This document shows positions 1 through 9,109 of a stretch of DNA of 64,000 bases, piece by piece (position 1 is the stretch's first letter; each line of letters opens with the position of its first letter). The stretch covers positions 3,022-67,021 of the forward strand of contig CAZXOC010000005.1 of assembly GCA_964642165.1 (NCBI GenBank), read 5' to 3'. The notes beneath the pieces are model-generated. The model was not told where the DNA came from and made no database searches. It saw nothing but the letters and a program-made list of their open reading frames with translations. The DNA is from CAYRVX01 sp964642165 (GTDB lineage: Bacteria; Planctomycetota; Phycisphaerae; SM23-33). A program made the position numbers and the translations under genes.

Positions 1-155
1 TGGACATCCGCCGGAAGACCGACATCGTGCAGGAAGTGAACGAGCAGCAGCTCCGGGAGGAGCTGGTCAGGCAGTACGACTCCGACTTGCAGCTCAACAC
101 GGCGGTGTTGATGCTGAAGCTGATGCAGCTTCGGGATCGCAGCGCCGCGGCGTGA
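1..155 (+). CDS. 3' end of an unidentified gene
   Basis: The reading frame is open from the window edge and ends with TGA at 153-155, giving about 50 C-terminal residues. They are charged and helical-looking (EVNEQQLREEL, LMLKLMQLRDR), with no recognisable motif. The next gene starts with GTG at 152 inside this stop codon (GTGA overlap), so the two are probably translationally coupled and in one operon. Function cannot be assigned from this fragment. Confidence 0.6.
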   Translation, partial: DIRRKTDIVQEVNEQQLREELVRQYDSDLQLNTAVLMLKLMQLRDRSAAA

Positions 156-1534
156 GGGCCCCAGCCGTGCGGCGCCGTTGGGCCCTGGCGACGCTGGCGG
201 GGCTTGTCGGCTGCCGTGCCGAGGTGCCCGCTACGCCGCATGCCCGCGCGCCGGTGCCCATCCCCGTGGCGGTCAAGCCGTTCCGCATGGCTCGACCGGA
301 CGTCGTCCTGCTGGTCACGGGCGGGACCAACGGCATGCTGGAGGTCTGCAACTGCCGCGGGCCCATGCCGGGCGGGCTCGCGCGGCGCAGCGGGCTGGTC
401 CGGAGCTACCGCGCCGCCTTCGGCAATACCCTCCTGATCGACACCGGCGACGCGTTCTGGGTCGAGCCGAACGACCTCCGCAACGAGTTCCTGCTCAAGG
501 GCTACGCGCAGATCGGCTATGACGCGGTCGTGCTGGGCGACCAGGAGTGGGCCGCCGACAGCCGCCGCCTGGCCAGGCTGCAAGCCGCGACCGGGCTGAC
601 CTACCTGTCGACGAACGTTTCGGCCGACGGCGTGGAGACGGTTCCCCTCGTTCGACGGGAGGTCGGCGGCACCCGCGTGGCGATCCTGTCGGACGTTCCG
701 AGGGATTCCTTCCACTTCGTGCCCGGCGAACGGGTCGCGCAGCTTGGCATGTCGGGCTCGGCCGCGGTGGGCGACCGCATCGCCGAGCTCAAGAAGGCCG
801 GGTTCCTCGTCGTCCTGGTCGCGCACATGGGCAGCGAGGCCCTGGAGGCCTGTGCCCCCGCCTCCGCGGCCGATCTGATCCTCCGGGGCCACACCACGCG
901 CTCCGAGCCGAAGCTCCTCCGCATCGGCGGCAAGCCCGTCGTGAAGGTCGGCGGCTCCGAGACGGTCGGCGCCGTGGCCCTGAAGGTCCGCGACGGCCGC
1001 ATCGCCGAGATGGACTACCGCGTCGAGGTGGTCGACACGTCGTGGCCGTTGGACAAGCGGCTGATCCAGACGTACCAGGCCTACGCCCACGCGGCCATGC
1101 GCCGCGCCCTGGACGCCGAACGGAAGGCGGGCCTGCAGTACGTTCCCTCGGCCGTATGCGGCCGCTGCCATCGCGCCCCGTATGCCGCGTGGAAGGCCGG
1201 GCCGCACGCCCGGGCCTACAAGACGCTCCAGCGGGTCCGGCGCACGGGCGATCCGAACTGCCTCATGTGCCACACGAGCGGCTTCGGCACGAAGCAGGGC
1301 TTCCGCACGTTCGCGAAGACGCCGCGGCTGGCGGGCGTCAACTGCCAGGACTGCCACCGCTTCAACGAGCCCGAGCATCACCGCAAGGGCTTCCGCTTCC
1401 CGCCGGTGAGCAAGGACGTCTGCACCACCTGCCACACGCCCGTGACCGATCCGAAGTTCCAGTACGGCAAGAGGCTCCCCAAGGTCCGCTGCCCGCCGGC
1501 TCGCGCGGCTTCGGCCGAGCGCAACTCCTCGTGA
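152..1534 (+). CDS. Lipoprotein: UshA-like metallophosphatase-fold domain fused to a tetrahaem cytochrome c domain
   Basis: 460 aa, GTG start overlapping the upstream stop. The N-terminus is a lipoprotein signal with lipobox LVGC (Cys about 21). Residues about 45-320 resemble the 5'-nucleotidase/UshA fold: LLIDTGDAF, GYDAVVLGDQEW where GNHE is usual, and late His motifs VAHMG and LRGHT. The first metal-binding DxH is missing; in its place is VCNC followed by GGLARRSG, a signature I associate with cytochrome-linked UshA-like proteins. Residues about 330-430 carry four CxxCH haem sites: CGRCH (336), CLMCH (370), CQDCH (398) and CTTCH (424). This suggests a membrane-anchored periplasmic electron-transfer protein. 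Substrate and partner are unknown; with the first metal ligand gone, the phosphatase-like part may not be catalytic. Confidence 0.82.
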   Translation: MRAPAVRRRWALATLAGLVGCRAEVPATPHARAPVPIPVAVKPFRMARPDVVLLVTGGTNGMLEVCNCRGPMPGGLARRSGLVRSYRAAFGNTLLIDTGDAFWVEPNDLRNEFLLKGYAQIGYDAVVLGDQEWAADSRRLARLQAATGLTYLSTNVSADGVETVPLVRREVGGTRVAILSDVPRDSFHFVPGERVAQLGMSGSAAVGDRIAELKKAGFLVVLVAHMGSEALEACAPASAADLILRGHTTRSEPKLLRIGGKPVVKVGGSETVGAVALKVRDGRIAEMDYRVEVVDTSWPLDKRLIQTYQAYAHAAMRRALDAERKAGLQYVPSAVCGRCHRAPYAAWKAGPHARAYKTLQRVRRTGDPNCLMCHTSGFGTKQGFRTFAKTPRLAGVNCQDCHRFNEPEHHRKGFRFPPVSKDVCTTCHTPVTDPKFQYGKRLPKVRCPPARAASAERNSS

Positions 1535-1664
1535 CGACCCCGCCCCAACAGCTCGCGACCGACGCCGCGGGTGCTGCCGCGAACTGCTTGAAAGCCGCCG
1601 CGCAGGCGATAGCATCGGTGGCGCCATGCGGCCGGCAATCTCGCCGCGTAAGGGAGTAGCAGGT

Positions 1665-2984
1665 ATGGGCGAAAAGAGACGGTACGCGCAGGTCGGCTGC
1701 GGCGGGCGCAGTGGGATGTACACCAAGGCCATCTGCCGGACGTACCCCGAGACGTGCGAGATCGTCGGCATCTGCGACCGCAACGAAGGCCGCATGCGCG
1801 TCAAGAACGAGCAGATCGCCTCCTTCGGCGGCCGGCCCGTGCCGATGTACCCGGCCGAGGACTTCGACCGGATGATCGCCGAGACCCGCCCGGACCACGT
1901 CATCGTGACGACCGGCCCGGACGTGACGCACAGCGACTACATCGTCCGCACGATGGAGCTCGGCGTCGACGTGGTCACGGAGAAGCCCATGACCACCGAC
2001 GAGGTTCGCTGCCGGAAGATCCTCCGGACGATCCGCGACACCGGCCGGCACTGCCAGGTGACGTTTAACTACCGCTACGCGCCGCACCGCAGCCAGGTGA
2101 AGGAGATCCTCGACTCCGGGGCGATCGGGAAGGTGCTGAGCGTGGATTTCTGCTGGCCGCTCGATACGCGGCACGGGGCGGACTACTTCCGCCGCTGGCA
2201 CCGCATGCGCGGCAACTCCGGATCGCTGCTGGTGCACAAGGCCACCCACCACTTCGACCTGGTCAACTGGTGGATCGACGACCGCCCGGAGGAGGTCTTC
2301 TGTCATGCCAGCCGGCAGTACTACGTGCCCGCCACGGCCGAGCGGCTGGGACTGGCCGACCACGGCGAACGCTGCCTCGACTGCCCCGTGAAGGACGCCT
2401 GCCCGTTCTACCTGGACCTGGCCGGCAACGAGCACCTCAAGAAGCTCTACCTGGACCACGAGCAGGAGGACGGCTACTTCCGCGATCGCTGCGTCTTCGC
2501 GCCGGAGATCGACATCTGGGACAACATGTCGGTGACGGTGCGGTATCGCCGCGGCGCCGTGATGAGCTACTTCCTGCACTCCTCCTCTCCGTGGGAAGGC
2601 TACCAGATCGCCTTCAACGGCTCGAAGGGGCGGCTGGAGCACGGCTCGGCGCAGTTCTCCTACATCAGCGGGGCCGACGAGGAAGCCCCCGGCGAGCTGA
2701 AGAAGGAGGGCACCTACGTCACGCTGATGCCGCACTTCACCCCGCCCGAGGAGTTCCAGGCCGTCCCCGTCCGCACGGCCGCGGGCGGGCACGGTGGGGG
2801 GGACGACCCGCTTCTGGCCGACATCTTCGATCCCGACGCCCCGCCCGACCCGCTGCACCGCAAGGCCGACCACGTCGATGGGGCCTACTCGATCCTGGTG
2901 GGGGTGGCCGCCTACCACAGCATCGACACCGGGCAGGCCGTCCGGATCGCCGACCTCCTCGGCGATGCGCCCATCGAAGACTGA
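1665..2984 (+). CDS. Gfo/Idh/MocA-family NAD(P)-dependent oxidoreductase
   Basis: 439 aa from ATG 1665, chosen over the in-frame ATG at 1626 because AGGGAG lies 8 nt upstream. The N-terminal Rossmann fold starts with GCGGRSGMY; TTGPDVTH and EKPMTTDE are the usual nucleotide- and substrate-side motifs. The C-terminal alpha/beta domain has the catalytic-helix pattern VHKATHHFDLVNWW. There is no signal peptide, so it is cytoplasmic, probably oxidising or reducing a sugar or cyclitol. A Cys cluster, CLDCPVKDAC at about 238-247, is a possible structural zinc or cluster site seen only in some family members. It lies upstream of the two-component pair on the same strand, which has its own promoter-like sequence. 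The exact substrate cannot be read. Confidence 0.9.
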   Translation: MGEKRRYAQVGCGGRSGMYTKAICRTYPETCEIVGICDRNEGRMRVKNEQIASFGGRPVPMYPAEDFDRMIAETRPDHVIVTTGPDVTHSDYIVRTMELGVDVVTEKPMTTDEVRCRKILRTIRDTGRHCQVTFNYRYAPHRSQVKEILDSGAIGKVLSVDFCWPLDTRHGADYFRRWHRMRGNSGSLLVHKATHHFDLVNWWIDDRPEEVFCHASRQYYVPATAERLGLADHGERCLDCPVKDACPFYLDLAGNEHLKKLYLDHEQEDGYFRDRCVFAPEIDIWDNMSVTVRYRRGAVMSYFLHSSSPWEGYQIAFNGSKGRLEHGSAQFSYISGADEEAPGELKKEGTYVTLMPHFTPPEEFQAVPVRTAAGGHGGGDDPLLADIFDPDAPPDPLHRKADHVDGAYSILVGVAAYHSIDTGQAVRIADLLGDAPIED

Positions 2985-3044
2985 GCCGCCTGCCACAAAA
3001 GGGGCTGAGATCCCGAAAGCGCCGTTTCTTTGGCGAAACGCGCG

Positions 3045-3074
3045 TTGACTTGCGGCAACATGCCGCTGTAGAGT
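3045..3074 (+). promoter_or_regulatory. Sigma70-like promoter upstream of the histidine kinase gene
   Basis: TTGACT (3045-3050), an 18-nt spacer, then TAGAGT (3069-3074). The predicted transcription start falls near 3081, only about 9 nt before the ATG at 3090. The kinase message would then be almost leaderless, in line with the absence of a good Shine-Dalgarno sequence there. Motif reading only. Confidence 0.4.
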
Positions 3075-3089
3075 GGCAACACATTTCGC

Positions 3090-4202
3090 ATGGGAACCGA
3101 TCCGCAAGAACTGATCCGGCTCGTCCTTGACGCACTGCCGCAGGCGGCGCTGGTGGTCCGCCGGGACGGGAAGGTTCTCCTGCGGAACGCCGCGGCCGAG
3201 GCGATGCTGTCCGCCGGCGAGCAGGTCGAGCCCCTGCTGGACCGGGGCCACGGCTCGGAGGTCCACTGGGAGACGGAGATGACCGCCTTGGCCGAGGGCG
3301 CCGGGCGGGTGATCCGCCGGAACCTGGCCCTGACGGGCCGGGGCAGCCGGCGGCTGCTCGTTGATGTCTACCTGAGGGACATGGGCTGGCGGCTTCCCAT
3401 GGGGCGCAGCGCGCCCGGCGGGGAAGGCCCGGCGGACCCCTGCGACGGCCAGCCGTGCGTCCTGATGCTCGTGGAGGATATCTCCGGGCGCAGGTCGATG
3501 CAGCGCCGCGTGGCCGCAGGGGAGCGGCTGGCGGCGGCCGGGGCCTTGGCGGCGCGGGTCGCCCACGAGCTGAACAACCCCCTCGACGGCGTGCTGCGCT
3601 TCGTCGGCCTGGCCGAGCGACTGGCCAATGCGGAGGCGGGCAAGTACCTCGCCAGCGCGCGCGAGGGGCTGATGCGGATGGCGGGGATCATCCGGGGTCT
3701 GCTGGAGCAAGGCCGCCCGTGGCAGGCCGCCGGCGAGCGGGCGCCCGTTCGCCGTCTGCTGGACGAGGCCATCACCGCGATGCACCCGCGCGCCCAGAGC
3801 CTCGGGGTGGCGATCGTCTGCGACCTGGACGATGCCGTGGAGGGCCTGGCCGAGGGCACCGTCTTCCAGGTCTTCTGCAACGTCATCAAGAACGCACTGG
3901 ATGCGATGCCCAACGGGGGCATGCTCCAGATCCGCCTGGCCCCGGCGGCCGACGGCTGCGACATCGAGTTCAGCGACACGGGCTGCGGGCTGACGGACGC
4001 CGAGGCCGAGCGAATCTTCGAGCCGTTCTACACGACCAAGCCCCCGGCGGAGGGCTGCGGACTGGGGCTGGCGATCTGCCGGGAGATCGTCGGCCGCCTG
4101 GGCGGGACGATCTCGGCCCGGGGCCGGAGCAGCGGCGGGGTGACCGTGGCGGTGCGCCTGCCGTTGGAGCCCCCTTGGAAAGCCACGGCGCAGGAAAAGT
4201 GA
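3090..4202 (+). CDS. Soluble PAS-type sensor histidine kinase
   Basis: 370 aa. Residues about 8-130 look like a PAS sensor (ALVVRRDGKVLLRNAAAEAML). The H-box is RVAHELNNPLDG with phospho-accepting His159, followed by the N-box NVIKNALDAMPNGG, DTGCGL, the F-box FEPFYTT and the G2 box GCGLGLAI, so the catalytic ATPase domain is complete. No membrane segment or signal peptide is seen, so it senses an intracellular cue, as NtrB-type kinases do. The stop overlaps a GTG and the partner regulator begins 2 nt later at 4205, so the two are co-translated. It should phosphorylate that sigma54 activator. The signal is unknown. Confidence 0.92.
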   Translation: MGTDPQELIRLVLDALPQAALVVRRDGKVLLRNAAAEAMLSAGEQVEPLLDRGHGSEVHWETEMTALAEGAGRVIRRNLALTGRGSRRLLVDVYLRDMGWRLPMGRSAPGGEGPADPCDGQPCVLMLVEDISGRRSMQRRVAAGERLAAAGALAARVAHELNNPLDGVLRFVGLAERLANAEAGKYLASAREGLMRMAGIIRGLLEQGRPWQAAGERAPVRRLLDEAITAMHPRAQSLGVAIVCDLDDAVEGLAEGTVFQVFCNVIKNALDAMPNGGMLQIRLAPAADGCDIEFSDTGCGLTDAEAERIFEPFYTTKPPAEGCGLGLAICREIVGRLGGTISARGRSSGGVTVAVRLPLEPPWKATAQEK

Positions 4203-4204
4203 TC

Positions 4205-5611
4205 ATGAAGACGATCCCCGAGCCGGCCACGGCGAGCAAGACGAGCATCCTCCTGGTGGACGACGACCAGATCATCCTGGACAGCCTGGGCGGCTTCCTG
4301 GAGCTGGAAGGCTACGGCGTGGCCGCCGTCAGCACGATCGCCCAGGCCATCGAGTGCCTGAAGGCCTCCGCCGTCAGCCTGGTCATCACCGACGTGTCCA
4401 TGCCCACGAGCGACGGTTTCGAGTTGCTCCGCTACGTCCGGTCGAACCATGAGGACGTGGTGGTGATCCTGGTGACGGGCTACGGGACGATCGAGTCGGC
4501 CGTCGAGGCGATCAAGCAGGGCGCGTACGACTACCTGACCAAGCCGATCATCGACGACGACGTTCGGATGGCGGTCCAGCGGGCGCTGCAGCAGCAGCAG
4601 CTCCTGGCCGAGAATCGCCAGCTCAAGCAGGCCCTGTCGGACCGCTACAGCTTCGAGAACATCATCGGGCAGGACTACCGGATGGCGAAGGTGTTCGAGC
4701 TGATCGAGGCCGTCGCCGACAGCCGGACCACCGTCCTGATCACCGGCGAAAGCGGCACGGGCAAGAGCCTGATCGCGCGGGCGATCCACGCGCACTCGCC
4801 GCGCCACCACGAGGCGTTCGTGGAGGTCGCCTGCGGCGCCCTGCCCGACACGCTGCTGGAGAGCGAGCTGTTCGGGCACGTCCGGGGCGCCTTCACGCAC
4901 GCCGTCAGCGACAAGCCGGGGAAGTTCAGCGCCGCCGACCGGGGGACGATCTTCCTGGACGAGGTCGCCACGGCCAGCCCGCAGCTCCAGGTCAAGCTCC
5001 TCCGCGTCCTCCAGGAGCGCCAGTTCGAGCCCATCGGCTCCAACCAGACCCAGGAGGTGGACGTGCGGGTGATCCTGGCGACGAACCACGACCTCCGCGC
5101 CGAGGTCCAGGCCTCACGCTTCCGCGAGGACCTCTACTACCGCATCGACGTCGTGAACGTCGCCCTGCCCCCTCTCCGCGAGCGGATCGGCGACATCCCC
5201 GTCCTCACCGAGCACTTCCTCCGGAAGTACCTCCAGGACACCACCCGGCGGATCGAGGGCTTCTCGCCCGAGGCCGTCGAGGTCATGCATCGCTACCCCT
5301 GGCCGGGCAACGTCCGCGAGCTGGAGAACTGCGTCGAGCGCGCCGTCGTCCTGTGCCGCAGCCCCCTGATCGGCGTCGACGACCTGCCGCCCGCTGTCCT
5401 TCAGGTCACCAGCGTTCCGGCCGGACAGGCCACGCTCTCCGGCGAGCCACTGACCCTCAACCGGGCGCTTCAGGGTCCCGAAAAGCAGATCATCCTCCAC
5501 GCCCTCCAGGCCCACGGCGGCAACCGGCAGGCCACCGCCGCCTCGCTGGGCATCAACCGCACCACCCTCTACAAGAAGATGAAGAAGTACGACCTCATGG
5601 ACGTGGTGTGA
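4205..5611 (+). CDS. NtrC-family sigma54-dependent response regulator
   Basis: 468 aa from ATG 4205 (AGGAAAA about 7 nt upstream; an in-frame GTG at 4199 is the alternative). The receiver domain (about 12-125) has LLVDDDQ, phospho-acceptor Asp63 in VITDVSMP, and the late Lys in YLTKP. The AAA+ domain (about 155-390) has Walker A GESGTGKS (181-188), TIFLDEVA and RFREDLYYR. The sigma54-contacting loop reads GAFTHA (228-233), not GAFTGA. The C-terminus is a Fis-type helix-turn-helix (GNRQATAASLGINRTTLYKKM). It should activate sigma54 promoters after phosphorylation by the adjacent kinase. Targets cannot be named. Confidence 0.93.
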   Translation: MKTIPEPATASKTSILLVDDDQIILDSLGGFLELEGYGVAAVSTIAQAIECLKASAVSLVITDVSMPTSDGFELLRYVRSNHEDVVVILVTGYGTIESAVEAIKQGAYDYLTKPIIDDDVRMAVQRALQQQQLLAENRQLKQALSDRYSFENIIGQDYRMAKVFELIEAVADSRTTVLITGESGTGKSLIARAIHAHSPRHHEAFVEVACGALPDTLLESELFGHVRGAFTHAVSDKPGKFSAADRGTIFLDEVATASPQLQVKLLRVLQERQFEPIGSNQTQEVDVRVILATNHDLRAEVQASRFREDLYYRIDVVNVALPPLRERIGDIPVLTEHFLRKYLQDTTRRIEGFSPEAVEVMHRYPWPGNVRELENCVERAVVLCRSPLIGVDDLPPAVLQVTSVPAGQATLSGEPLTLNRALQGPEKQIILHALQAHGGNRQATAASLGINRTTLYKKMKKYDLMDVV

Positions 5612-5700
5612 CCGCCCCGAGCGGGCCTTGTCACGTTGCCCCGGCCTGTGTAGGGTCCGCGGGACCGTCTGCGATTGTCTCCAGATCGAGGGAGCCAGGC

Positions 5701-7413
5701 ATGTTGAGGACGTTCGTGCAGCACGATGCGCGGCCGGTGGAGTCGCTCTGTGGCTGGTGGGAGATGGTCACCGCCCCGGAGCGGACAGGCCGGTCAAAGC
5801 TGCCGCGGCGGTACAGCCGACTCACCCACGTGCCCGGTGCCTGGGAGCAGTTGCCGGGGCTGGAGAGCTACCGCGGCCGGGCGTGGCTGCGGACGGAGAT
5901 CCCCGGCGGCGGGGAGCAAGCGGTGCGGCTGGTGTTCGGCGGGGTGAGCCACACGGCCGACGTGTACGTCGACGGCCGGCACGTCGGGCACCACTACGAC
6001 GCCTTCACGCCCTTCGCGGTGGTGGTGCCCGGCCTCGACGAGGAAGCCCACGAGCTGGTCGTGCGGGTGGACAACCGCTTCGGCGAGGACTCGGCCCTGC
6101 ACAAGGCCAACGACTACTACACCTACGGCGGCATCACGCGCCCGGTGGAGATGCAGCTCGTGCCCGAGGTCTACATCGACAAGCTCTTCGCCACGCCCGT
6201 CCGCCGAGGCTCGCGCTGGGAGCTGCTCGTCCGCGTCCGCCTGGCCAACTGGAGCCGGCAGAAGCTCCGCCGCAGCGTCGTCGTCGCCGTCGAGGACGCC
6301 TTCCTGGACCTCGGCGCGGCGGTCGTCCCCGCCGGCGGGACCGTCGAGCTGACCGGGCGCCTGCGCGGGCTGGACGTCGAACCGTGGAGCCCGGCCTCGC
6401 CCGCGCTGTACCCCCTCGAGGCGCTGCTGTTCGACGGCGAGGAGCTCGAGGATGACCTCGTCGATCGCGTGGGCTTCCGCGAGGTGAAGGTCCGCGGCCG
6501 CAAGCTGCTGCTGAACGGCCGGCCCATCCGACTGCGCGGCTACAACCGCCACGAGGACCACGGGCAGTTCGGCTGCGCCATCCCGCTGGAGGCGATGGTG
6601 ACCGACCTGGAGCTCCTCCGCGACCTGGGCTGCAACTTCGTCCGAACGTGTCACTATCCCAACGACATGCGGTTCCTGGACCTGTGCGACGAACTGGGCG
6701 TGTGCGTCTGGGAGGAATCGCACGCCCGCGCGGTGGACCTTGCCCATCCGAAGTTCCGCGAGCAGATCGCCGCTTCGACCACCGAGATGATCGAGTGGCA
6801 CTGGAATCGCCCGTCGGTCGTCCTGTGGGGCTGCCTGAACGAGTGCGACTCCGTTTCGCGGCCGGGCCGAAGGGAGCACCGGCGCGTCATCGAGCTGATC
6901 AAGGGCCTCGATCGCTCGCGCCCGGTGACGTTCGCCTCCAACAAGGCCGAGGACGACGTCTGCCTCGACCTGGTGGACGTCGTCTCGTGGAACCGCTACG
7001 TCGGCTGGTACCACGGCGGGCCGGGCGAGGTCGGCGCCGACTTGAAGCGTCTGCTGAAGTGGCTGCACTCCGACGCCAGCGGCGGCAAGGGCAAGCCGGT
7101 GATCCTGAGCGAGTTCGGCGCCGGCGCGATCCCCGGTTGCCGCCACCCGAGCCACGTGAAGTGGACCGAGGAGTACCAGTGCGAGGTGCTGGACGCCCAG
7201 CTCGCGGTGTACCTCAACGACCCGAACGTCGTGGGCTGCACGATCTGGCAGTTCTGCGACGGCCGCGTCACGCCGGACGGGCGCCGGTTCGGCACCCGCC
7301 CTCGAACGATGAACAACAAGGGCACCGTCGACGAGTACCGCCGCCCCAAGCTCGCCTACGACACCGTCCGCCGCCGCATGCGCGAAGCCGCCGAGCGCTG
7401 GGACAAGGCGTGA
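5701..7413 (+). CDS. Glycoside hydrolase family 2 (beta-galactosidase/beta-glucuronidase-like)
   Basis: 570 aa from ATG 5701, preceded by GAGGGAG about 7 nt upstream. The order is a jelly-roll sugar-binding domain (about 45-170; RAWLRTEIP, ADVYVDGRHVG), an immunoglobulin-like domain (about 175-265), and a TIM barrel from about 270. Family 2 signatures are RLRGYNRHEDHG, FVRTCHYPND, WGCLNECDS with acid/base Glu381, and ILSEFGAGA with nucleophile Glu471, so the active site looks complete. There is no signal peptide, so it acts on imported oligosaccharides. It follows the two-component genes by 89 bp and is convergent with the sulfatase-fold gene. It is shorter than LacZ and closest in layout to GusA-type enzymes; the substrate is not certain. 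Confidence 0.9.
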   Translation: MLRTFVQHDARPVESLCGWWEMVTAPERTGRSKLPRRYSRLTHVPGAWEQLPGLESYRGRAWLRTEIPGGGEQAVRLVFGGVSHTADVYVDGRHVGHHYDAFTPFAVVVPGLDEEAHELVVRVDNRFGEDSALHKANDYYTYGGITRPVEMQLVPEVYIDKLFATPVRRGSRWELLVRVRLANWSRQKLRRSVVVAVEDAFLDLGAAVVPAGGTVELTGRLRGLDVEPWSPASPALYPLEALLFDGEELEDDLVDRVGFREVKVRGRKLLLNGRPIRLRGYNRHEDHGQFGCAIPLEAMVTDLELLRDLGCNFVRTCHYPNDMRFLDLCDELGVCVWEESHARAVDLAHPKFREQIAASTTEMIEWHWNRPSVVLWGCLNECDSVSRPGRREHRRVIELIKGLDRSRPVTFASNKAEDDVCLDLVDVVSWNRYVGWYHGGPGEVGADLKRLLKWLHSDASGGKGKPVILSEFGAGAIPGCRHPSHVKWTEEYQCEVLDAQLAVYLNDPNVVGCTIWQFCDGRVTPDGRRFGTRPRTMNNKGTVDEYRRPKLAYDTVRRRMREAAERWDKA

Positions 7414-7455
7414 CGCGCCGCGCGCCGCGCCGCTCCGGGCAGGCGCATCCGAGCC

Positions 7456-8910
7456 TTACTTGCCCAGGTACAGCCGGCTGAAGTACGCGGCATAGCCCGC
7501 CGGGCCGGGCCAGCCGTCGTAGTGGCGGACGTTGTGGGGGAAGGGCACGCCGCCTTTGCTTCGCAGCCAGTGGACGACGGCCGGGTCCGCGCGGCGACGC
7601 TCGACCTCGTCGATCGCCTCGCCTCGAAGGCGCTCGACCACGTCGCCGTGGTCGCCGGACACGTCCTCCAACGTGCCCATCCCGACGAGCCGGCAGTCCT
7701 CGCTTCTTGCGGCGACCTCCAGGCACCACTCGCCGTCGAAGGCGCTGAAGCAGATTCGCTGGTTCGGCTGGTTCCACTGGTGGCTCGGGCGCCCGGCGAC
7801 GGCGATGCGTCGGGGCCCATCGAGCCCCTCCCGCGCGACGGCCACCACGTCGTGGGAGTCCAGGCTGCTCGGCGCCCTGCTCCCGGCCAGGGCCATCACC
7901 GTCGCGAAGAGGTCTTGCGGCTGGACGATCGCGCCGCAGCGCCCGCTGCCCCCGCCGGGAACGCGGACGAGCAACGGCGTGTGGGCCTCGCCCTCGCGGA
8001 CGGGGTAGCTCTTGCCGAACCGCCCGTCGCGCCCGTCGTTGGTGCCGTGGTCGGCCGTCAGGAGCACGGCCGTGTTCTTCGCCAGCCCCGTGCGGTCGAG
8101 CGCGTCGAGCAGCTCGCCCAGGCAGTGGTCCACCCAACAGACCTTCGCGGCGTAGGCGGCGGCGATGCGCTTCGCGGCGGCGTCGGGGAGGCCCTCGGTA
8201 TTCCGGAAGGTGAAGCTCCGCGGGTCGATCGAGCCGTCGTAGCCGTCGGTCGGGTCGCAGCGCTTCATGAACTCCGGCGGGGCGTCCCAAGGCTCGTGCG
8301 GATCGAAGCAGTCCACCCACAGGAAGAAGCTCTCCCGCCGCGCGTTGTCGGTGAGGAACTCCCCGGCCGTGCGGAAGAGCTTCGCGCAGTTCCAGTCGGC
8401 GTTCGTCTTCCGCCGGCGGTTGGCGCGGGCGTAAGTGCGGACCATCTTGCTGTAGGAGAACGTCTCCAGCTCGCCGCCAAGCCCGTCGAAGATGGGGTCC
8501 TTCGCCCAGTTGTCCAGCCAGTCGAACGAGTCGGTCAGCCAGGGGCGGTCCACCTCGGCGCCGCGGACGAACGTCCAGGCGTGGAAGGGCCAGTCGAAGT
8601 TGTGCCCGCCGTTGACCAGGTGCGGCGTGTCGTGGATGAGCTGCGTGGCGTAGCCCGCATCGGCCAGCACCCGCGGCAGGGCGGGCACGTCGAAGGGCAG
8701 CGGCTTCCAGATGTGGAACGGCCCGCCGTGCCGCCCGGTGATCGCGTCCGTGCGGTGGGGAATGGTCGGGTAGGCGGCCGTGTAGCTGTTGTCGAAAACC
8801 CAGCTCTCCGCGGCCAGGGCGTCCAGGTTCGGCGTCTGGATGTCCCTCTTGCCGTGGAAGGCGACGTAATCGTAGCGCAGCGTGTCGATCACGATCACGA
8901 CGATGTTCAT
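7456..8910 (-). CDS. Sulfatase-fold hydrolase with Thr in place of the formylglycine Cys/Ser
   Basis: 484 aa. The start at 8910 has AGGAGA about 7 nt upstream; longer in-frame versions start in non-coding sequence. The N-terminus VIVIDTLRYDYV and the later TADHGTN supply the metal-binding residues of the alkaline phosphatase/sulfatase superfamily. Where sulfatases have C/S-x-P-x-R, this protein has TIPHR with Thr49, then TDAITG, so formylglycine cannot be made. It may instead be a phosphodiesterase-like hydrolase using Thr as nucleophile, as nucleotide pyrophosphatase/phosphodiesterases do, or a non-canonical sulfatase. There is no clear signal peptide. It is a single gene, divergent from the integrase scar and convergent with GH2. 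Confidence 0.85.
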   Translation of the reverse strand: MNIVVIVIDTLRYDYVAFHGKRDIQTPNLDALAAESWVFDNSYTAAYPTIPHRTDAITGRHGGPFHIWKPLPFDVPALPRVLADAGYATQLIHDTPHLVNGGHNFDWPFHAWTFVRGAEVDRPWLTDSFDWLDNWAKDPIFDGLGGELETFSYSKMVRTYARANRRRKTNADWNCAKLFRTAGEFLTDNARRESFFLWVDCFDPHEPWDAPPEFMKRCDPTDGYDGSIDPRSFTFRNTEGLPDAAAKRIAAAYAAKVCWVDHCLGELLDALDRTGLAKNTAVLLTADHGTNDGRDGRFGKSYPVREGEAHTPLLVRVPGGGSGRCGAIVQPQDLFATVMALAGSRAPSSLDSHDVVAVAREGLDGPRRIAVAGRPSHQWNQPNQRICFSAFDGEWCLEVAARSEDCRLVGMGTLEDVSGDHGDVVERLRGEAIDEVERRRADPAVVHWLRSKGGVPFPHNVRHYDGWPGPAGYAAYFSRLYLGK

Positions 8911-9109
8911 GGACCGTCTCCTGCCTGTGGCGATTCCCGGCTGTCGGCGTATTGTACCGGCCGGGGACCGCAACCAGAAGATCCGCGCCCTGCGGCGGCC
9001 CGTAGGGGGCGGGCCCAAGGCGCATGTCCTGACCCAATACACTTTCTGATGACCAGCCGAATCCCACCGGATCCGGCGGATCGGAGCCGCCACCTCTCCT
9101 TGTCGAGCT

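Noticed and set aside
1362..3785. 807-codon minus-strand frame over the oxidoreductase and kinase genes
   Set aside because: Antisense shadow; the plus-strand genes carry clear Gfo/Idh and histidine kinase motifs.
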